Source: an uncultured Bacteroidales bacterium
GTDB taxonomy: Bacteria > Bacteroidota > Bacteroidia > Bacteroidales > UBA932
NCBI GenBank assembly: GCA_934725575.1
Contig: CAKVCK010000005.1
Location: 62,001-126,000 of the forward strand
Direction of reading: 5' to 3'
Length of the DNA: 64,000 nucleotides
Both the position numbers and the translations under genes were made by a program. The notes beneath the pieces are model-generated. The model did no database searches. It was not told the origin of the DNA and saw nothing but the letters and a program-made list of their open reading frames with translations. Below, piece after piece: positions 25,611 through 34,358 of this stretch (the first letter of the stretch is position 1; every line of letters starts with the position of its first letter).

Positions 25611-27524
25611 TTACCGTCCAAAATAGACAAGCAGGACAGAGATGTCGGACGGGGAGACACCAGAGATGCGGGAGGCTTGGGCGATGGTGGTGGGCTTGTA
25701 GAGGGCGAGCTTCTGGCGACATTCAATCGTCAGACCGGAGACTTTGCTAAAATCAAAATCCTGTGGAATCTTCAAATCCTCGAGACGGGAAATTTTCTCA
25801 GCGATGGATTTTTCTCGCTCGATGTAACCTTTATATTTAATTCCGATCTCTACTGCATCAATAACCTCTTTGCAAACGTACTTTTCACCGAAGCTATCAC
25901 CTTCCGGAAGTTCCACTGAAAATTTAGAAAATGTTCCACGTGGAACAAATTTCAATAAACCAGCCAGTGAAATCTCTGGACGAGAAGCTAAATCGGAAAT
26001 ACGCTTTGATTCGGTAAGTGGTGCCGATACGCACTCGACAAGATATTCATTAACCACGTCAGCGCGCATATTCACATTATCGCACATATTCGCGAGAGAA
26101 TCGACAATGGAATATTTGCGCCTCATTATCTCATACCGTCTCTCAGAAGCTAGGCCAATCCTATAAGACTTCTCGGTAAGCCTAAGATCAGCATTATCCT
26201 GACGAAGCAGGATTCTATACTCCGCACGGGAAGTGAACATTCTGTACGGCTCATCGACTCCCTTCGTGATCAAATCATCAATCAAGACTCCAATATAAGA
26301 CTCATCACGGCGAAGAATGAACGGATCCTTGCCGTGAACCTTCAAATGAGCGTTGATTCCTGCGATAATCCCCTGAGCACCAGCCTCTTCGTAGCCGGTA
26401 GTACCATTAATCTGACCCGCAAAATACAGATTTTCAATATCTTTCAGTTCAAGAGTAGCCTTTAGCTGGGTAGGATCGAAATAATCATATTCAACAGCAT
26501 ACGCCGGCTTGAATATTTTGGCACTTTCCAGACCGTCGATTGAATGCAAAGCATCCAATTGGACATCCAATGGCAACGAAGAAGAGAAACCTTGGAGATA
26601 ATATTCATTAGTGTCCCTCCCCTCAGGCTCTAAGAAAAGCTGATGTGAAGTCTTGTCAGGGAAAACCCTAAGTTTGTCCTCTATGCTCGGACAGTACCTC
26701 GGGCCACGACCCGTGATCATTCCGGTAAACATCGGGGAATCATTGAAGCCTGACCTCAAGATGTCGTGAACCTTCTCGTTCGTGTGAAGGATGAAGCAAG
26801 GCATCTGATTTCCCAACCACTGGACAGCCGAGGTTTGATCATAATAAGAAAACCTCTCCGGATTCTTATCCCCAAGTTGCTGAAGAAGTCTCGAAGTGTC
26901 AACAGAAGAAATGTCAATGCGCGGAGGAGTCCCCGTCTTCATACGGCCAGTCCGAAGACCAAGACTGACGAGTTGCTCAGTCAAACCGTGAGAAGACAAC
27001 TCCCCTATCCTGCCTCCCTCGAAAGAAGTGCGACCGATGAACATCCGACCATTCAGGAACGTTCCGGTTGCCAAAACAACCGCCCGAGATTTGAAAATTG
27101 CCCCGGTATTTGTCTTGACTCCACAGATTTTTGAATTCTCAAAGAGAAAAGAAGTGATAAAATCCGCGTAAATATCTAAGTTACAATTATTTTCAAGAAT
27201 ATTCCGCCAGAAGCTTGAAAAGACTGTTTTATCGCACTGGGCGCGTGGACTCCACATAGCTGGTCCTTTTGAGCGGTTCAGCATTCTAAACTGGAGAGTA
27301 GAAGCATCAGTTACCAATCCCATCATTCCGCCAAGCGCGTCAATCTCCCGGACAATCTGTCCTTTCGCGATTCCGCCTATCGCCGGGTTGCAGGACATAC
27401 GGGCGAAACTCGTAAGGTCAGCATTGATCAGCAGAACGGACGAGCCAAGATTGGCGGCGGCGGCGGCGGCTTCGCAACCGGCGTGCCCCCCACCGACAAC
27501 AATCACATCGTATGAATATGTCAT
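25611..27524 (-). CDS. mnmG: tRNA uridine-5-carboxymethylaminomethyl modification enzyme MnmG
   Basis: A 637-residue FAD enzyme (GidA) that with MnmE modifies the wobble uridine of several tRNAs. The FAD site VIVVGGGHAGCEAAAAAANLG is at the N-terminus in two overlapping blocks. MSCNPAIGGIAKGQIVREID and GTPPRIDISSVD follow, and LYFAGQINGTTGYEEAGAQG is the second signature. The C-terminal helical domain ends with SGVSPSDISVLLVYFGR. The ATG at 27524 (MTYSYDVIVVGGG) is preferred over a TTG two codons upstream. It converges with ruvA across two hairpins. Confidence 0.97.
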   Translation of the reverse strand: MTYSYDVIVVGGGHAGCEAAAAAANLGSSVLLINADLTSFARMSCNPAIGGIAKGQIVREIDALGGMMGLVTDASTLQFRMLNRSKGPAMWSPRAQCDKTVFSSFWRNILENNCNLDIYADFITSFLFENSKICGVKTNTGAIFKSRAVVLATGTFLNGRMFIGRTSFEGGRIGELSSHGLTEQLVSLGLRTGRMKTGTPPRIDISSVDTSRLLQQLGDKNPERFSYYDQTSAVQWLGNQMPCFILHTNEKVHDILRSGFNDSPMFTGMITGRGPRYCPSIEDKLRVFPDKTSHQLFLEPEGRDTNEYYLQGFSSSLPLDVQLDALHSIDGLESAKIFKPAYAVEYDYFDPTQLKATLELKDIENLYFAGQINGTTGYEEAGAQGIIAGINAHLKVHGKDPFILRRDESYIGVLIDDLITKGVDEPYRMFTSRAEYRILLRQDNADLRLTEKSYRIGLASERRYEIMRRKYSIVDSLANMCDNVNMRADVVNEYLVECVSAPLTESKRISDLASRPEISLAGLLKFVPRGTFSKFSVELPEGDSFGEKYVCKEVIDAVEIGIKYKGYIEREKSIAEKISRLEDLKIPQDFDFSKVSGLTIECRQKLALYKPTTIAQASRISGVSPSDISVLLVYFGR

Positions 27525-27636
27525 ATTCAAAAATAGTCTTGATTTGAAAGTGAACTTTCGTTGTGAAAGAATATTCTTTATTTGGTCTGGTGGTTTGAAT
27601 ATTCCTTATACAAATCAATTAAGGCAGAAGCGATGA

Positions 27637-28056
27637 TCAAGCCTTGTCCCTCAGACCAAGGTAATAGTCTTCTTTGGCGCGCATCACTTTCTGCTCCTCA
27701 GGCGTGTGGTCATCATAGCCGATAAGATGAAGGAGACCGTGGACAATGACGCGGTGAAGTTCCTCATCAAATTCGGTTCCGAACTCGATCGCGTTTTCAC
27801 GGACGCTGTCTATACTTATAAATAGGTCACCAGACAGTTTGTTTCCTTCGCAATAGTCAAAGGTAATGACATCGGTGAAATAGTCGTGATGAAGGTAACG
27901 AATATTCACATCAAGAATGTAATTATCTGAACAAAAGATAATTGAGATGTCACCAAGAGTCTTTATCTCACTTCCGGCGACCATTTTAAGCCATCTGTTG
28001 TTGGCAAGTTTGTTCTTGAACTCGAACTTTATGTCCTCGCAGTAATACCTGACCAT
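27637..28056 (-). CDS. ybeY: Endoribonuclease YbeY (rRNA maturation factor)
   Basis: A 139-residue zinc-dependent RNase involved in 16S rRNA 3' end maturation and ribosome quality control. The metal-binding signature HGLLHLIGYDDH is intact (three His ligands), preceded by VITFDYCEGNKLSGDLFIS, the usual central strand. Length is normal. It is 112 bases from mnmG on the same strand and divergent from tonB. CAAATCTA at 28073-28080 gives TAGATTTG on the minus strand, a possible -7 element. Confidence 0.95.
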   Translation of the reverse strand: MVRYYCEDIKFEFKNKLANNRWLKMVAGSEIKTLGDISIIFCSDNYILDVNIRYLHHDYFTDVITFDYCEGNKLSGDLFISIDSVRENAIEFGTEFDEELHRVIVHGLLHLIGYDDHTPEEQKVMRAKEDYYLGLRDKA

Positions 28057-28072
28057 AACCCTAAATTTTACG

Positions 28073-28080
28073 CAAATCTA
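28073..28080 (-). promoter_or_regulatory. Possible -7 element for ybeY
   Basis: TAGATTTG on the minus strand matches TAnnTTTG, 16 bases before the ybeY ATG. No TTTG at the expected -33 distance. Confidence 0.4.
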
Positions 28081-28099
28081 CAACTAATAATTCAAAAAA

Positions 28100-28130
28100 T
28101 TTGAAATGACAATTATTATTTCTATCTTTG
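28100..28130 (+). promoter_or_regulatory. tonB promoter, Bacteroidota housekeeping type
   Basis: TTTG (28100-28103), a 19-base spacer, and TATCTTTG (28123-28130) match the -33/-7 consensus exactly. The predicted transcript has a leader of about 60 bases with a small GAAGG/CCTTC hairpin before the ATG at 28195. Confidence 0.8.
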
Positions 28131-28194
28131 AAAGCCTATTGGAAGGTTTTGCCTTCAGGCACATAAGAAATGATTGTTAAAATTAATTACTGAT

Positions 28195-28884
28195 ATGGAG
28201 ATCAAGAAAACACCAAAAGCCGATCTTGAGAACAGAAGGACTCTCTACACGGAGATCGGACTCGTGGTTGCTCTTCTCGTAGTCTGGGGAGCTTTTTCCT
28301 ACAGCACTAAGGAGAAGGCGGTAGCCAGCCTGGGCGAAGACACTCAGGTAGTTGAAGTTGAGGATATGGTTCCTATTACACAGGAGACCCCTCCACCACC
28401 ACCAGAGGCACCGAAGATTCCTGTGCTTTCGGACCAGATCGACATCGTTGAGGACGACATCAAGGTTGATGACAACTTTATGAGCCTTGAGGACGACGCC
28501 AACCTCGGAGTCGAGATTATGGACTATGTCGAGGAAGTAAAGGAGGAAGTCGTTGAGGAAGAGGCCATTCCGTTCCAGTTGGTTGAGGAGAAGCCTTCAT
28601 TCAACGGTGGAGACGCCAACGAGTTCTCAAAGTGGGTTAACTCCAAGCTTCAGTACCCGGAGATCGCGAAGGAGAATGGTGTTCAGGGACGTGTTACCCT
28701 TCAGTTCACCGTTAATCCGGACGGTTCCGTCAGCAACGTGAAGGTTCTTCGTGGAGTTGACTCATCCCTTGACAAGGAGGCCGTCAGAGTCGTTTCTATG
28801 TCACCGAAGTGGAAGCCGGGAAAGCAGCGTGACCGCGCTGTGAAGGTAACTTACACCTTCCCTGTTATCTTCCAGTTGAGATAA
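28195..28884 (+). CDS. tonB: Energy transducer TonB
   Basis: A 229-residue inner-membrane protein that couples proton motive force to outer-membrane transporters such as the SusC proteins here. After a cytoplasmic N-terminus, one membrane helix (EIGLVVALLVVWGAFSYS, about 21-38) leads to a proline-rich periplasmic part (TPPPPPEAPKIP), an acidic linker, and a C-terminal TonB domain (about 148-229) with GRVTLQFTVNPDGSVSNVKV and the final VTYTFPVIFQLR. The ATG at 28195 is preferred because it follows a good promoter and begins MEIKKTPKADLENRR, usual for this group. exbB and exbD are not nearby. A terminator follows 20 bases after the stop. Confidence 0.93.
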   Translation: MEIKKTPKADLENRRTLYTEIGLVVALLVVWGAFSYSTKEKAVASLGEDTQVVEVEDMVPITQETPPPPPEAPKIPVLSDQIDIVEDDIKVDDNFMSLEDDANLGVEIMDYVEEVKEEVVEEEAIPFQLVEEKPSFNGGDANEFSKWVNSKLQYPEIAKENGVQGRVTLQFTVNPDGSVSNVKVLRGVDSSLDKEAVRVVSMSPKWKPGKQRDRAVKVTYTFPVIFQLR

Positions 28885-28904
28885 TAAGAAACTAAATGAA
28901 TATC

Positions 28905-28935
28905 AAGGCCGTCCCCAACCGGATGGCCTTTTTTT
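28905..28935 (+). terminator. Terminator after tonB
   Basis: AAGGCCGTCC (28905-28914) pairs with GGATGGCCTT (28921-28930) with one wobble around CCAACC, followed by five more T. It separates tonB from hflX, whose ATG is only 9 bases beyond the T-run, so read-through or a promoter inside tonB must supply hflX. Confidence 0.85.
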
Positions 28936-28943
28936 GAATAAAT

Positions 28944-30125
28944 ATGGAAGAACTGATAGAAAAAGCCGTCTTTGTCGGCATCATCAGACAAAATGATGAC
29001 GACAGAAAGGTAATGGAATATCTTGATGAACTTGAGTTCCTGGCGGAGACCGCCGGGGCAAAGGGCGACAAGAAATTCGTGCAGAGGCTTGACAAGCCGG
29101 AGAAAGCAACCTACATCAGAAGCGGAAAACTTCAGGAAATAGCCGATTATTGCGAGGAGAACGAGATCAAGTACGTTATCTTCGATGACGAGCTGACTGG
29201 AATGCAGCAGAGAAACATCGAGAAGGTAATCAGTTGCAGCTCAGTCATTGACAGAACCAGCCTCATACTTGAGATATTCGCTCAGCGCGCCAAGACTTCC
29301 TACGCCAAGATGCAGGTTGAGCTTGCACGCTACAACTATATGTTGCCGAGACTGGCCGGTATGTGGACTCACCTTGAGAGGCAGAGAGGTGGTATGGGCA
29401 CGAGAGGTGGTATGGGTGAGACCCAGATCGAGATCGACCGCCGTATCGTCAAGGAGAGAATAGCGAGACTTAAGGAACAGCTGAAGAAAGTCGATAAGCA
29501 AATGGCCACGCAAAGGGGTAATAGAGGCTCTATGGTGCGACTTTCTCTCGTAGGATATACCAACGTAGGTAAAAGCACAATAATGAATCTCCTAGCCAAA
29601 TCTGACGTTTTTGCCGAGAACAAGCTGTTCGCCACCCTTGACACAACCGTCAGAAAGGTCGTGATTGAGAACGTTCCGTTCCTTCTGAGCGACACCGTAG
29701 GATTCATCAGAAAGTTGCCGACACAGCTCGTGGAAGCCTTCAAAAGCACACTGGACGAGGTCCGCGAGGCAGACATACTTCTTCACGTTGTGGACATCTC
29801 GCACCCAGGTTTCGAGGAGCAGATGGAGGTCGTGGAGAGAACCCTTCAGGAAATCGGCGCGAGCAACAAGCCTGTCTTTGTGATATTCAATAAGATAGAC
29901 GCTTACACCTACGAGGAATACGATGAGTTCTCCCTAACCCCTAAAGGCAAGGAGAACCGCTCGCTGGACGAGTTGAAAAACAGCTGGATAGCGCAGGAAA
30001 AGACCCCGTGCATATTCATCTCAGCCATCAACAAGACCAACATCGACAAACTCCGCAGCGACATCTACAAGATGGTCGCCGAGATTCACGCCGGCCGCTA
30101 CCCGTTCAACAACTTCCTTTGGTAG
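28944..30125 (+). CDS. hflX: GTPase HflX
   Basis: A 393-residue ribosome-associated GTPase that can split stalled 70S ribosomes. The HflX N-domain is seen in DDELTGMQQRNIEK and DRTSLILEIFAQRAKT, followed by the glycine-rich block QRGGMGTRGGMGETQIEIDR. The G domain carries G1 GYTNVGKST, G3 DTVGFIRKLPTQLVEAFKST and G4 NKID; SAIN is G5. It ends at the usual position. Downstream lie two conserved-loop hairpins. Confidence 0.97.
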   Translation: MEELIEKAVFVGIIRQNDDDRKVMEYLDELEFLAETAGAKGDKKFVQRLDKPEKATYIRSGKLQEIADYCEENEIKYVIFDDELTGMQQRNIEKVISCSSVIDRTSLILEIFAQRAKTSYAKMQVELARYNYMLPRLAGMWTHLERQRGGMGTRGGMGETQIEIDRRIVKERIARLKEQLKKVDKQMATQRGNRGSMVRLSLVGYTNVGKSTIMNLLAKSDVFAENKLFATLDTTVRKVVIENVPFLLSDTVGFIRKLPTQLVEAFKSTLDEVREADILLHVVDISHPGFEEQMEVVERTLQEIGASNKPVFVIFNKIDAYTYEEYDEFSLTPKGKENRSLDELKNSWIAQEKTPCIFISAINKTNIDKLRSDIYKMVAEIHAGRYPFNNFLW

Positions 30126-30158
30126 GGTAACCTATAAAGGATTCAGGTCTTTAGAAAT

Positions 30159-30224
30159 AGCCAAAAAAGTCTCTCACGAAATTTTTCACGTTACAAAAAT
30201 TTCGAGTAGAGACTTTTATTGGCT
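30159..30224. terminator. Two-tier hairpin with conserved CACGTTAC loop (copy A2)
   Basis: The outer stem AGCCAAAAAAGTCTCT (30159-30174) pairs with 30208-30224 with one bulged base. The inner stem CGAAATTTTT (30177-30186) pairs with AAAAATTTCG (30195-30204) around CACGTTAC (30187-30194). The inner stem and loop match copy A1 (17136-17199), while the outer stem sequence is unrelated yet still paired. It follows hflX and may end its transcript. Confidence 0.78.
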
Positions 30225-30277
30225 TTTAATGATTACAGGATTACAAGATAATTAGGTTTTCAGGAATATAGCGAAAG

Positions 30278-30341
30278 GGCAGAAAAATAAATTTTCAAAT
30301 TTTGGTAACGTGCAAAATTTGGAAATTTCTTTTTTTCTGCC
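30278..30341. terminator. Two-tier hairpin with conserved loop, inverted (copy A3)
   Basis: GGCAGAAAAA at 30278 pairs with TTTTTCTGCC ending at 30341. The inner arm ending CAAATTTTG (to 30304) pairs with CAAAATTTGGAAATTT (30313-30328) with one wobble. The loop GTAACGTG (30305-30312) is the reverse complement of CACGTTAC, so this copy faces sdhB while copy A2 faces hflX. Confidence 0.78.
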
Positions 30342-30412
30342 TTCTATAGTAACAATATAGATAACAATAGTCACTACGATGCTTCGATAAGCTAAGCAAC
30401 CGCGGTTCAGTG

Positions 30413-30448
30413 ACAAAAAAGGTCGGAAAGACAAATGCCTTTCCGACC
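30413..30448 (-). terminator. Terminator after sdhB
   Basis: GGTCGGAAAG (30421-30430) pairs with CTTTCCGACC (30439-30448) around an 8-base loop; on the minus strand it is followed by a T-run. It lies 22 bases after the sdhB stop. Confidence 0.88.
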
Positions 30449-30470
30449 CATGATATTCAGTGATAAACTC

Positions 30471-31250
30471 TTACTCAGAGAATTTAGCCTTGAGGAACTC
30501 ACGGTTGAGACGGGCGATGTGGTCGATGGAGATGCCCTTAGGACACTCCATCTCGCAGGCACGGGTGTTCGTGCAGCTTCCGAAGCCAAGCTCTTCCATC
30601 TTCGCGACCATATTCCTGGCCCTTTTCGCGGCCTCTGGACGGCCCTGAGGAAGCAGAGCGAGGGAGCTTACCCTTGCGGCCACGAACAGCATCGCTGAGC
30701 CGTTCTTACAGGTGGCAACACAAGCGCCGCAACCAACGCAAGCGGCGGCGTCCATACTCTTCTCAGCGTTCTCGTGAGAGATGAGGATGTTGTTGGCATC
30801 CTGGGCGGAACCAGTTCTGACAGAGATGAATCCGCCGGCCTGAAGGATCTTGTCGAACGCGCTGCGGTCTACAACCAAGTCCTTGATTATAGGGAAAGCG
30901 GCGCTTCTGAAAGGCTCCACGGTGATGGTAGCACCATCCTTGAAATGACGCATGAAAAGCTGGCAGGTGGTGACGTGGTCATCCGGACCATGGGCACGTC
31001 CGTCAATGAACAGTGAGCATGCACCGCAGATACCTTCGCGGCAGTCGTGGTCAAAAGAAACCGGACCGCTGCTCTGGCAGCCTCTGTCAACGGCTACAGG
31101 ATCGTTACCCTCACGGATCAGCTGCTCATTGAGGATGTCAAGCATTTCGAGGAAAGAGGCGTCCTCCTCTATTCCGGAAATATGATAAGTCTCAAAATGA
31201 CCTTGTTCCTTGGCGTTCTTCTGACGCCATATCTTAAGATTGAAATCCAT
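30471..31250 (-). CDS. sdhB: Succinate dehydrogenase/fumarate reductase iron-sulfur subunit
   Basis: A 259-residue iron-sulfur subunit that carries electrons between the flavoprotein and the membrane quinone site. The 2Fe-2S ligands are in CREGICGACSLFIDG with a later Cys (TTCQLF). The 4Fe-4S and 3Fe-4S ligands are in CVGCGACVATCKNGS and CTNTRACEMECPKGI. The length and the long N-domain fit the Bacteroidota fumarate reductase type. It starts 8 bases after sdhA, so the two are one operon. No cytochrome b gene is adjacent. frdB would be an equally valid name. Confidence 0.95.
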   Translation of the reverse strand: MDFNLKIWRQKNAKEQGHFETYHISGIEEDASFLEMLDILNEQLIREGNDPVAVDRGCQSSGPVSFDHDCREGICGACSLFIDGRAHGPDDHVTTCQLFMRHFKDGATITVEPFRSAAFPIIKDLVVDRSAFDKILQAGGFISVRTGSAQDANNILISHENAEKSMDAAACVGCGACVATCKNGSAMLFVAARVSSLALLPQGRPEAAKRARNMVAKMEELGFGSCTNTRACEMECPKGISIDHIARLNREFLKAKFSE

Positions 31251-31258
31251 AGCCGATT

Positions 31259-33205
31259 CTAGTCTTTATAATTTCTTGTTTTAACTTCGATGAACTCGTA
31301 CTTGAGAGGCTCCTTGTGAAGCTCAGGCTCCTGGCCTTCTCCCTTGTATTCCCAAGCGGCGACATACATATAGTTCGCGTCGTCTCTCTTGGCCTCTCCT
31401 TCCTCGGTCTGGCTCTCGACACGGAAGTGACCGCCGCAGGACTCGTTCCTGTTCAGGGCGTCACGCGCCATAAGCTCACCGATCTCGAAGAAGTCCTCAA
31501 GCCTCAGGGCCTTCTCAAGCTCCTGGTTGAACTGATACTGCTCTCCAGGAACGCAAACGTCCTTGTAGAACACAGCCTTGAGGTCGTTGATCTCCTTGAT
31601 GGCCTTCTTCAGACCCTCCTCGCTGCGGGCCATACCTACATATTCCCACATAATGTTTCCAAGCTTCTTGTGGATTGAGTCAACAGTCTGCTTGCCCTTG
31701 ATGGCGAAGAGTCTGTCGATTCTGGCCTGAACATCCTTCTCAGCCTTGTCGAAGGCAGGGTTGTTGATGTCGGTCTTAGGCTCGGCGAACTTGTGTGAAA
31801 GGTAGTCGGCGATGGTGATAGGCAGCACGAAGTAACCGTCGGCCAGACCCTGCATAAGGGCGGATGCGCCAAGACGGTTTCCACCGTGGTCAGAGAAGTT
31901 GGCCTCACCGATGGCGTAGAGTCCAGGGATGGTTGTCTGAAGATCGTAGTCAACCCAGATACCGCCCATCGTGTAGTGGATGGCAGGGTAGATCATCATA
32001 GGCTCCTCCCAAGGGCTTACGTTATTGATCTTGAAATACATATCGAAGAGGTTGCCGTAACGCTCCTGAACCCTCTGATGACCAAGACGCTTGATGGCGT
32101 CGGAGAAGTCGAGGAACACGGCGAGTCCGGTCTCGTTCACACCGAATCCGGCGTCGCATCTCTCCTTGGCGGCTCTTGAGGCTACGTCACGAGGAACGAG
32201 GTTACCGAACGCAGGGTAACGGCGCTCAAGATAGTAGTCACGATCCTCCTCAGGGATCTGTGAAGGCTTGATCTCGTGCTTGCGGAGCTTCATCACATCC
32301 TCCATCTTCTTAGGAACCCAGATACGTCCGTCGTTACGCAGGGACTCAGACATAAGGGTCAGCTTGCACTGCTGCTCGCCGTGTACAGGGATGCACGTAG
32401 GGTGGATCTGCGCGAAGCAAGGATTTGCGAAATAGGCTCCCTTCTTGTAGCACTGCCATGCGGCCGAACCATTGCTGTTCATGGCGTTGGTTGAAAGGAA
32501 GTATGTGTTGCCGTAGCCACCGGTGGCGATAACCACAGCGTGGGCGCCGAATCTCTCAAGCTTACCGGTCACAAGGTTGCGGGCGATGATACCCTTGGCC
32601 TGGCCGTCGATGATGACGAGGTCAAGCATCTCGTGGCGAGGATAGCTTGTAACGGTTCCAGCGGCGATCTGGCGGTTGAGAGCCGCGTATGCTCCGAGAA
32701 GGAGCTGCTGGCCGGTTTGTCCCCTGGCATAAAACGTACGGCTTACCTGAACACCTCCGAACGAACGGTTGGCGAGGTAGCCGCCGTACTCACGGGCGAA
32801 AGGAACACCCTGGGCGACGCACTGGTCGATAATGGCCGCGCTGACCTCGGCGAGACGATAGACATTCGCCTCACGGCTGCGGTAATCACCTCCCTTGATC
32901 GTGTCGTAGAAGAGACGATAGACAGCGTCATTGTCATTCTGATAGTTCTTAGCGGCGTTGATACCACCCTGAGCGGCAATGGAGTGCGCGCGGCGTGGTG
33001 AATCACTGATGCAGAAAACCTTGACATTGTAGCCAAGCTCACCGAGAGTAGCGGCTGCGGAAGCACCGCCAAGTCCGGTACCGACAACGATGATTTCAAG
33101 CTTTCTTCTGTTGTTCGGATTGACGAGTCGGAGTTCCGACTTACGTTTGGTCCATTTCTCGGCCAAAGGACCGTCAGGAATCTTTGAGATTAATTTATCG
33201 GCCAT
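31259..33205 (-). CDS. sdhA: Succinate dehydrogenase/fumarate reductase flavoprotein subunit
   Basis: A 648-residue FAD-binding catalytic subunit. The dinucleotide fold is VVGTGLGGASAAATLGELGY; RAHSIAAQGGINAAKNY is the signature holding the FAD-linking His. The catalytic region has HPTCIPVHGEQQ, the Arg in YPAIHYTMGGIWVDYD region, and GANRLGAS-like GGNRLGASALMQG. The C-terminal domain ends EYKGEGQEPELHKEPLKYEF. In fermenting Bacteroidota the enzyme usually runs as fumarate reductase. The gene normally follows a cytochrome b subunit (sdhC/frdC); here the upstream neighbour is an unrelated secreted hydrolase. Confidence 0.96.
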   Translation of the reverse strand: MADKLISKIPDGPLAEKWTKRKSELRLVNPNNRRKLEIIVVGTGLGGASAAATLGELGYNVKVFCISDSPRRAHSIAAQGGINAAKNYQNDNDAVYRLFYDTIKGGDYRSREANVYRLAEVSAAIIDQCVAQGVPFAREYGGYLANRSFGGVQVSRTFYARGQTGQQLLLGAYAALNRQIAAGTVTSYPRHEMLDLVIIDGQAKGIIARNLVTGKLERFGAHAVVIATGGYGNTYFLSTNAMNSNGSAAWQCYKKGAYFANPCFAQIHPTCIPVHGEQQCKLTLMSESLRNDGRIWVPKKMEDVMKLRKHEIKPSQIPEEDRDYYLERRYPAFGNLVPRDVASRAAKERCDAGFGVNETGLAVFLDFSDAIKRLGHQRVQERYGNLFDMYFKINNVSPWEEPMMIYPAIHYTMGGIWVDYDLQTTIPGLYAIGEANFSDHGGNRLGASALMQGLADGYFVLPITIADYLSHKFAEPKTDINNPAFDKAEKDVQARIDRLFAIKGKQTVDSIHKKLGNIMWEYVGMARSEEGLKKAIKEINDLKAVFYKDVCVPGEQYQFNQELEKALRLEDFFEIGELMARDALNRNESCGGHFRVESQTEEGEAKRDDANYMYVAAWEYKGEGQEPELHKEPLKYEFIEVKTRNYKD

Positions 33206-33260
33206 ATTCTGAATATGTTATTTATAAAATTCCAAATGAAATCGCAATAAGTCTGCAATT

Positions 33261-34358
33261 TTAGTCATTTTTCTCGTAATCAGCAATTTTATGAACCATT
33301 TTCGGCGATTTACCTGCACATATTTTATGATAGCGCCGGTAAATCCGTCTGGTGAAGCAGTCATAACGCCGCACTGACATGTCGTTTGAAAAATGACGAT
33401 CGACATATTTCTCAACCTCGCGGCAGTCACTCTCGCAACCATATTCAAAACCCAAAGCCTCCTTCAAGGCAAGAGCGGCGTCACAAATGGCGGCGTTGTC
33501 ACTTCCACGAGACTTTTTCATATAGTCAGGAATATGATCGCTCACGAACACCTTCAGCGGTACATATACCGTGCTTGTCGGGCTGCCAAGAAGCGTCCAC
33601 ATCACCGTCCGCGAAGGATCCTCCCCCCGGGCGACTCCCTCAAAGACCACGGAAGCGGATGTGATGTCACGCATAATCGGCTTGCCTGAGCGGGAAATCT
33701 CATTAAAAAGGAATATGTGATCAGCAGTGCCAACATCAGCGGAAGCCATTATGTCAGAAGCCTTTTCAAAGCGGTCAACTCCCTTGCGGTCCTCCTCGCG
33801 GCCGCTGCGGGTGAAGTTCGTCACGACCATATACCCGCCTGGCTGGTCGGCCACATTGAACTTCTTCCAAGAATGGTTGTTCACCTCATAGTAAGCGGCC
33901 CCGCCGAGCGCGTCGATGATCCCGAAATTAGCCTCCACTCCCCAAGGTTTCGGAAGCGAGTCGAGCATATTCTCAAAGTCTTGCAGACTGCGGCATATTC
34001 CAAGAGCCTTGTACATCACAATCCCCTCCTTGTCCATTTCGTAGGAAGGAACATCGTCATCCTTGAGGTCGTAGGTGGCTGTGTTCATTATGCAGAAGCC
34101 GGCGGAGTTGACTCCGGACCACACTTCCCCACCCCGCGACGGAGAGTTGACAAGACCTATGAATGAATATCTATCCCCTTGAAACCATTCCATCCTGTTG
34201 TTCAGCTCACCTGTGTCACGGTGCTTGAGCATCACCGGCCGGCCGTCAGCCCGCACTCCCCCGGAAATGATCACGGAAGTACAGCAAAAAGCTCTGAATG
34301 AAATGAATATGAACGCCGCGGCGGCAATGAATATCTTAGAAAAGCGTGCCATCCTCAT
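33261..34358 (-). CDS. Secreted Ntn hydrolase (C45/linear amide C-N hydrolase-like)
   Basis: A 365-residue exported protein. The signal peptide (FIAAAAFIFISFRAFC) ends next to CTSVIISGG, placing a Cys at or near the mature N-terminus, as needed for an N-terminal nucleophile hydrolase. GRPVMLKHRDTGE and GVNSAGFCIMNTATYDL are the strands and conserved Arg-Asp and Asn seen in choloylglycine hydrolase and penicillin acylase-like enzymes of the C45/C59 type; NFTRSGREEDRKGVDRFEK is also typical. The target amide is unknown. The ATG at 34358 overlaps the ruvB end by 23 bases; an ATG at 34352 is an alternative. Expression probably comes from the ruvB transcript. Confidence 0.75.
   Translation of the reverse strand: MRMARFSKIFIAAAAFIFISFRAFCCTSVIISGGVRADGRPVMLKHRDTGELNNRMEWFQGDRYSFIGLVNSPSRGGEVWSGVNSAGFCIMNTATYDLKDDDVPSYEMDKEGIVMYKALGICRSLQDFENMLDSLPKPWGVEANFGIIDALGGAAYYEVNNHSWKKFNVADQPGGYMVVTNFTRSGREEDRKGVDRFEKASDIMASADVGTADHIFLFNEISRSGKPIMRDITSASVVFEGVARGEDPSRTVMWTLLGSPTSTVYVPLKVFVSDHIPDYMKKSRGSDNAAICDAALALKEALGFEYGCESDCREVEKYVDRHFSNDMSVRRYDCFTRRIYRRYHKICAGKSPKMVHKIADYEKND

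Larger units (their letters stand above)
30126..30470. other. 345-base convergent intergenic region with three hairpins
   Basis: No gene. It lies between the 3' ends of hflX and sdhB and contains two CACGTTAC-loop hairpins in opposite orientation (30159-30224 and 30278-30341) and the sdhB terminator (30413-30448). The rest is AT-rich. Confidence 0.7.
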
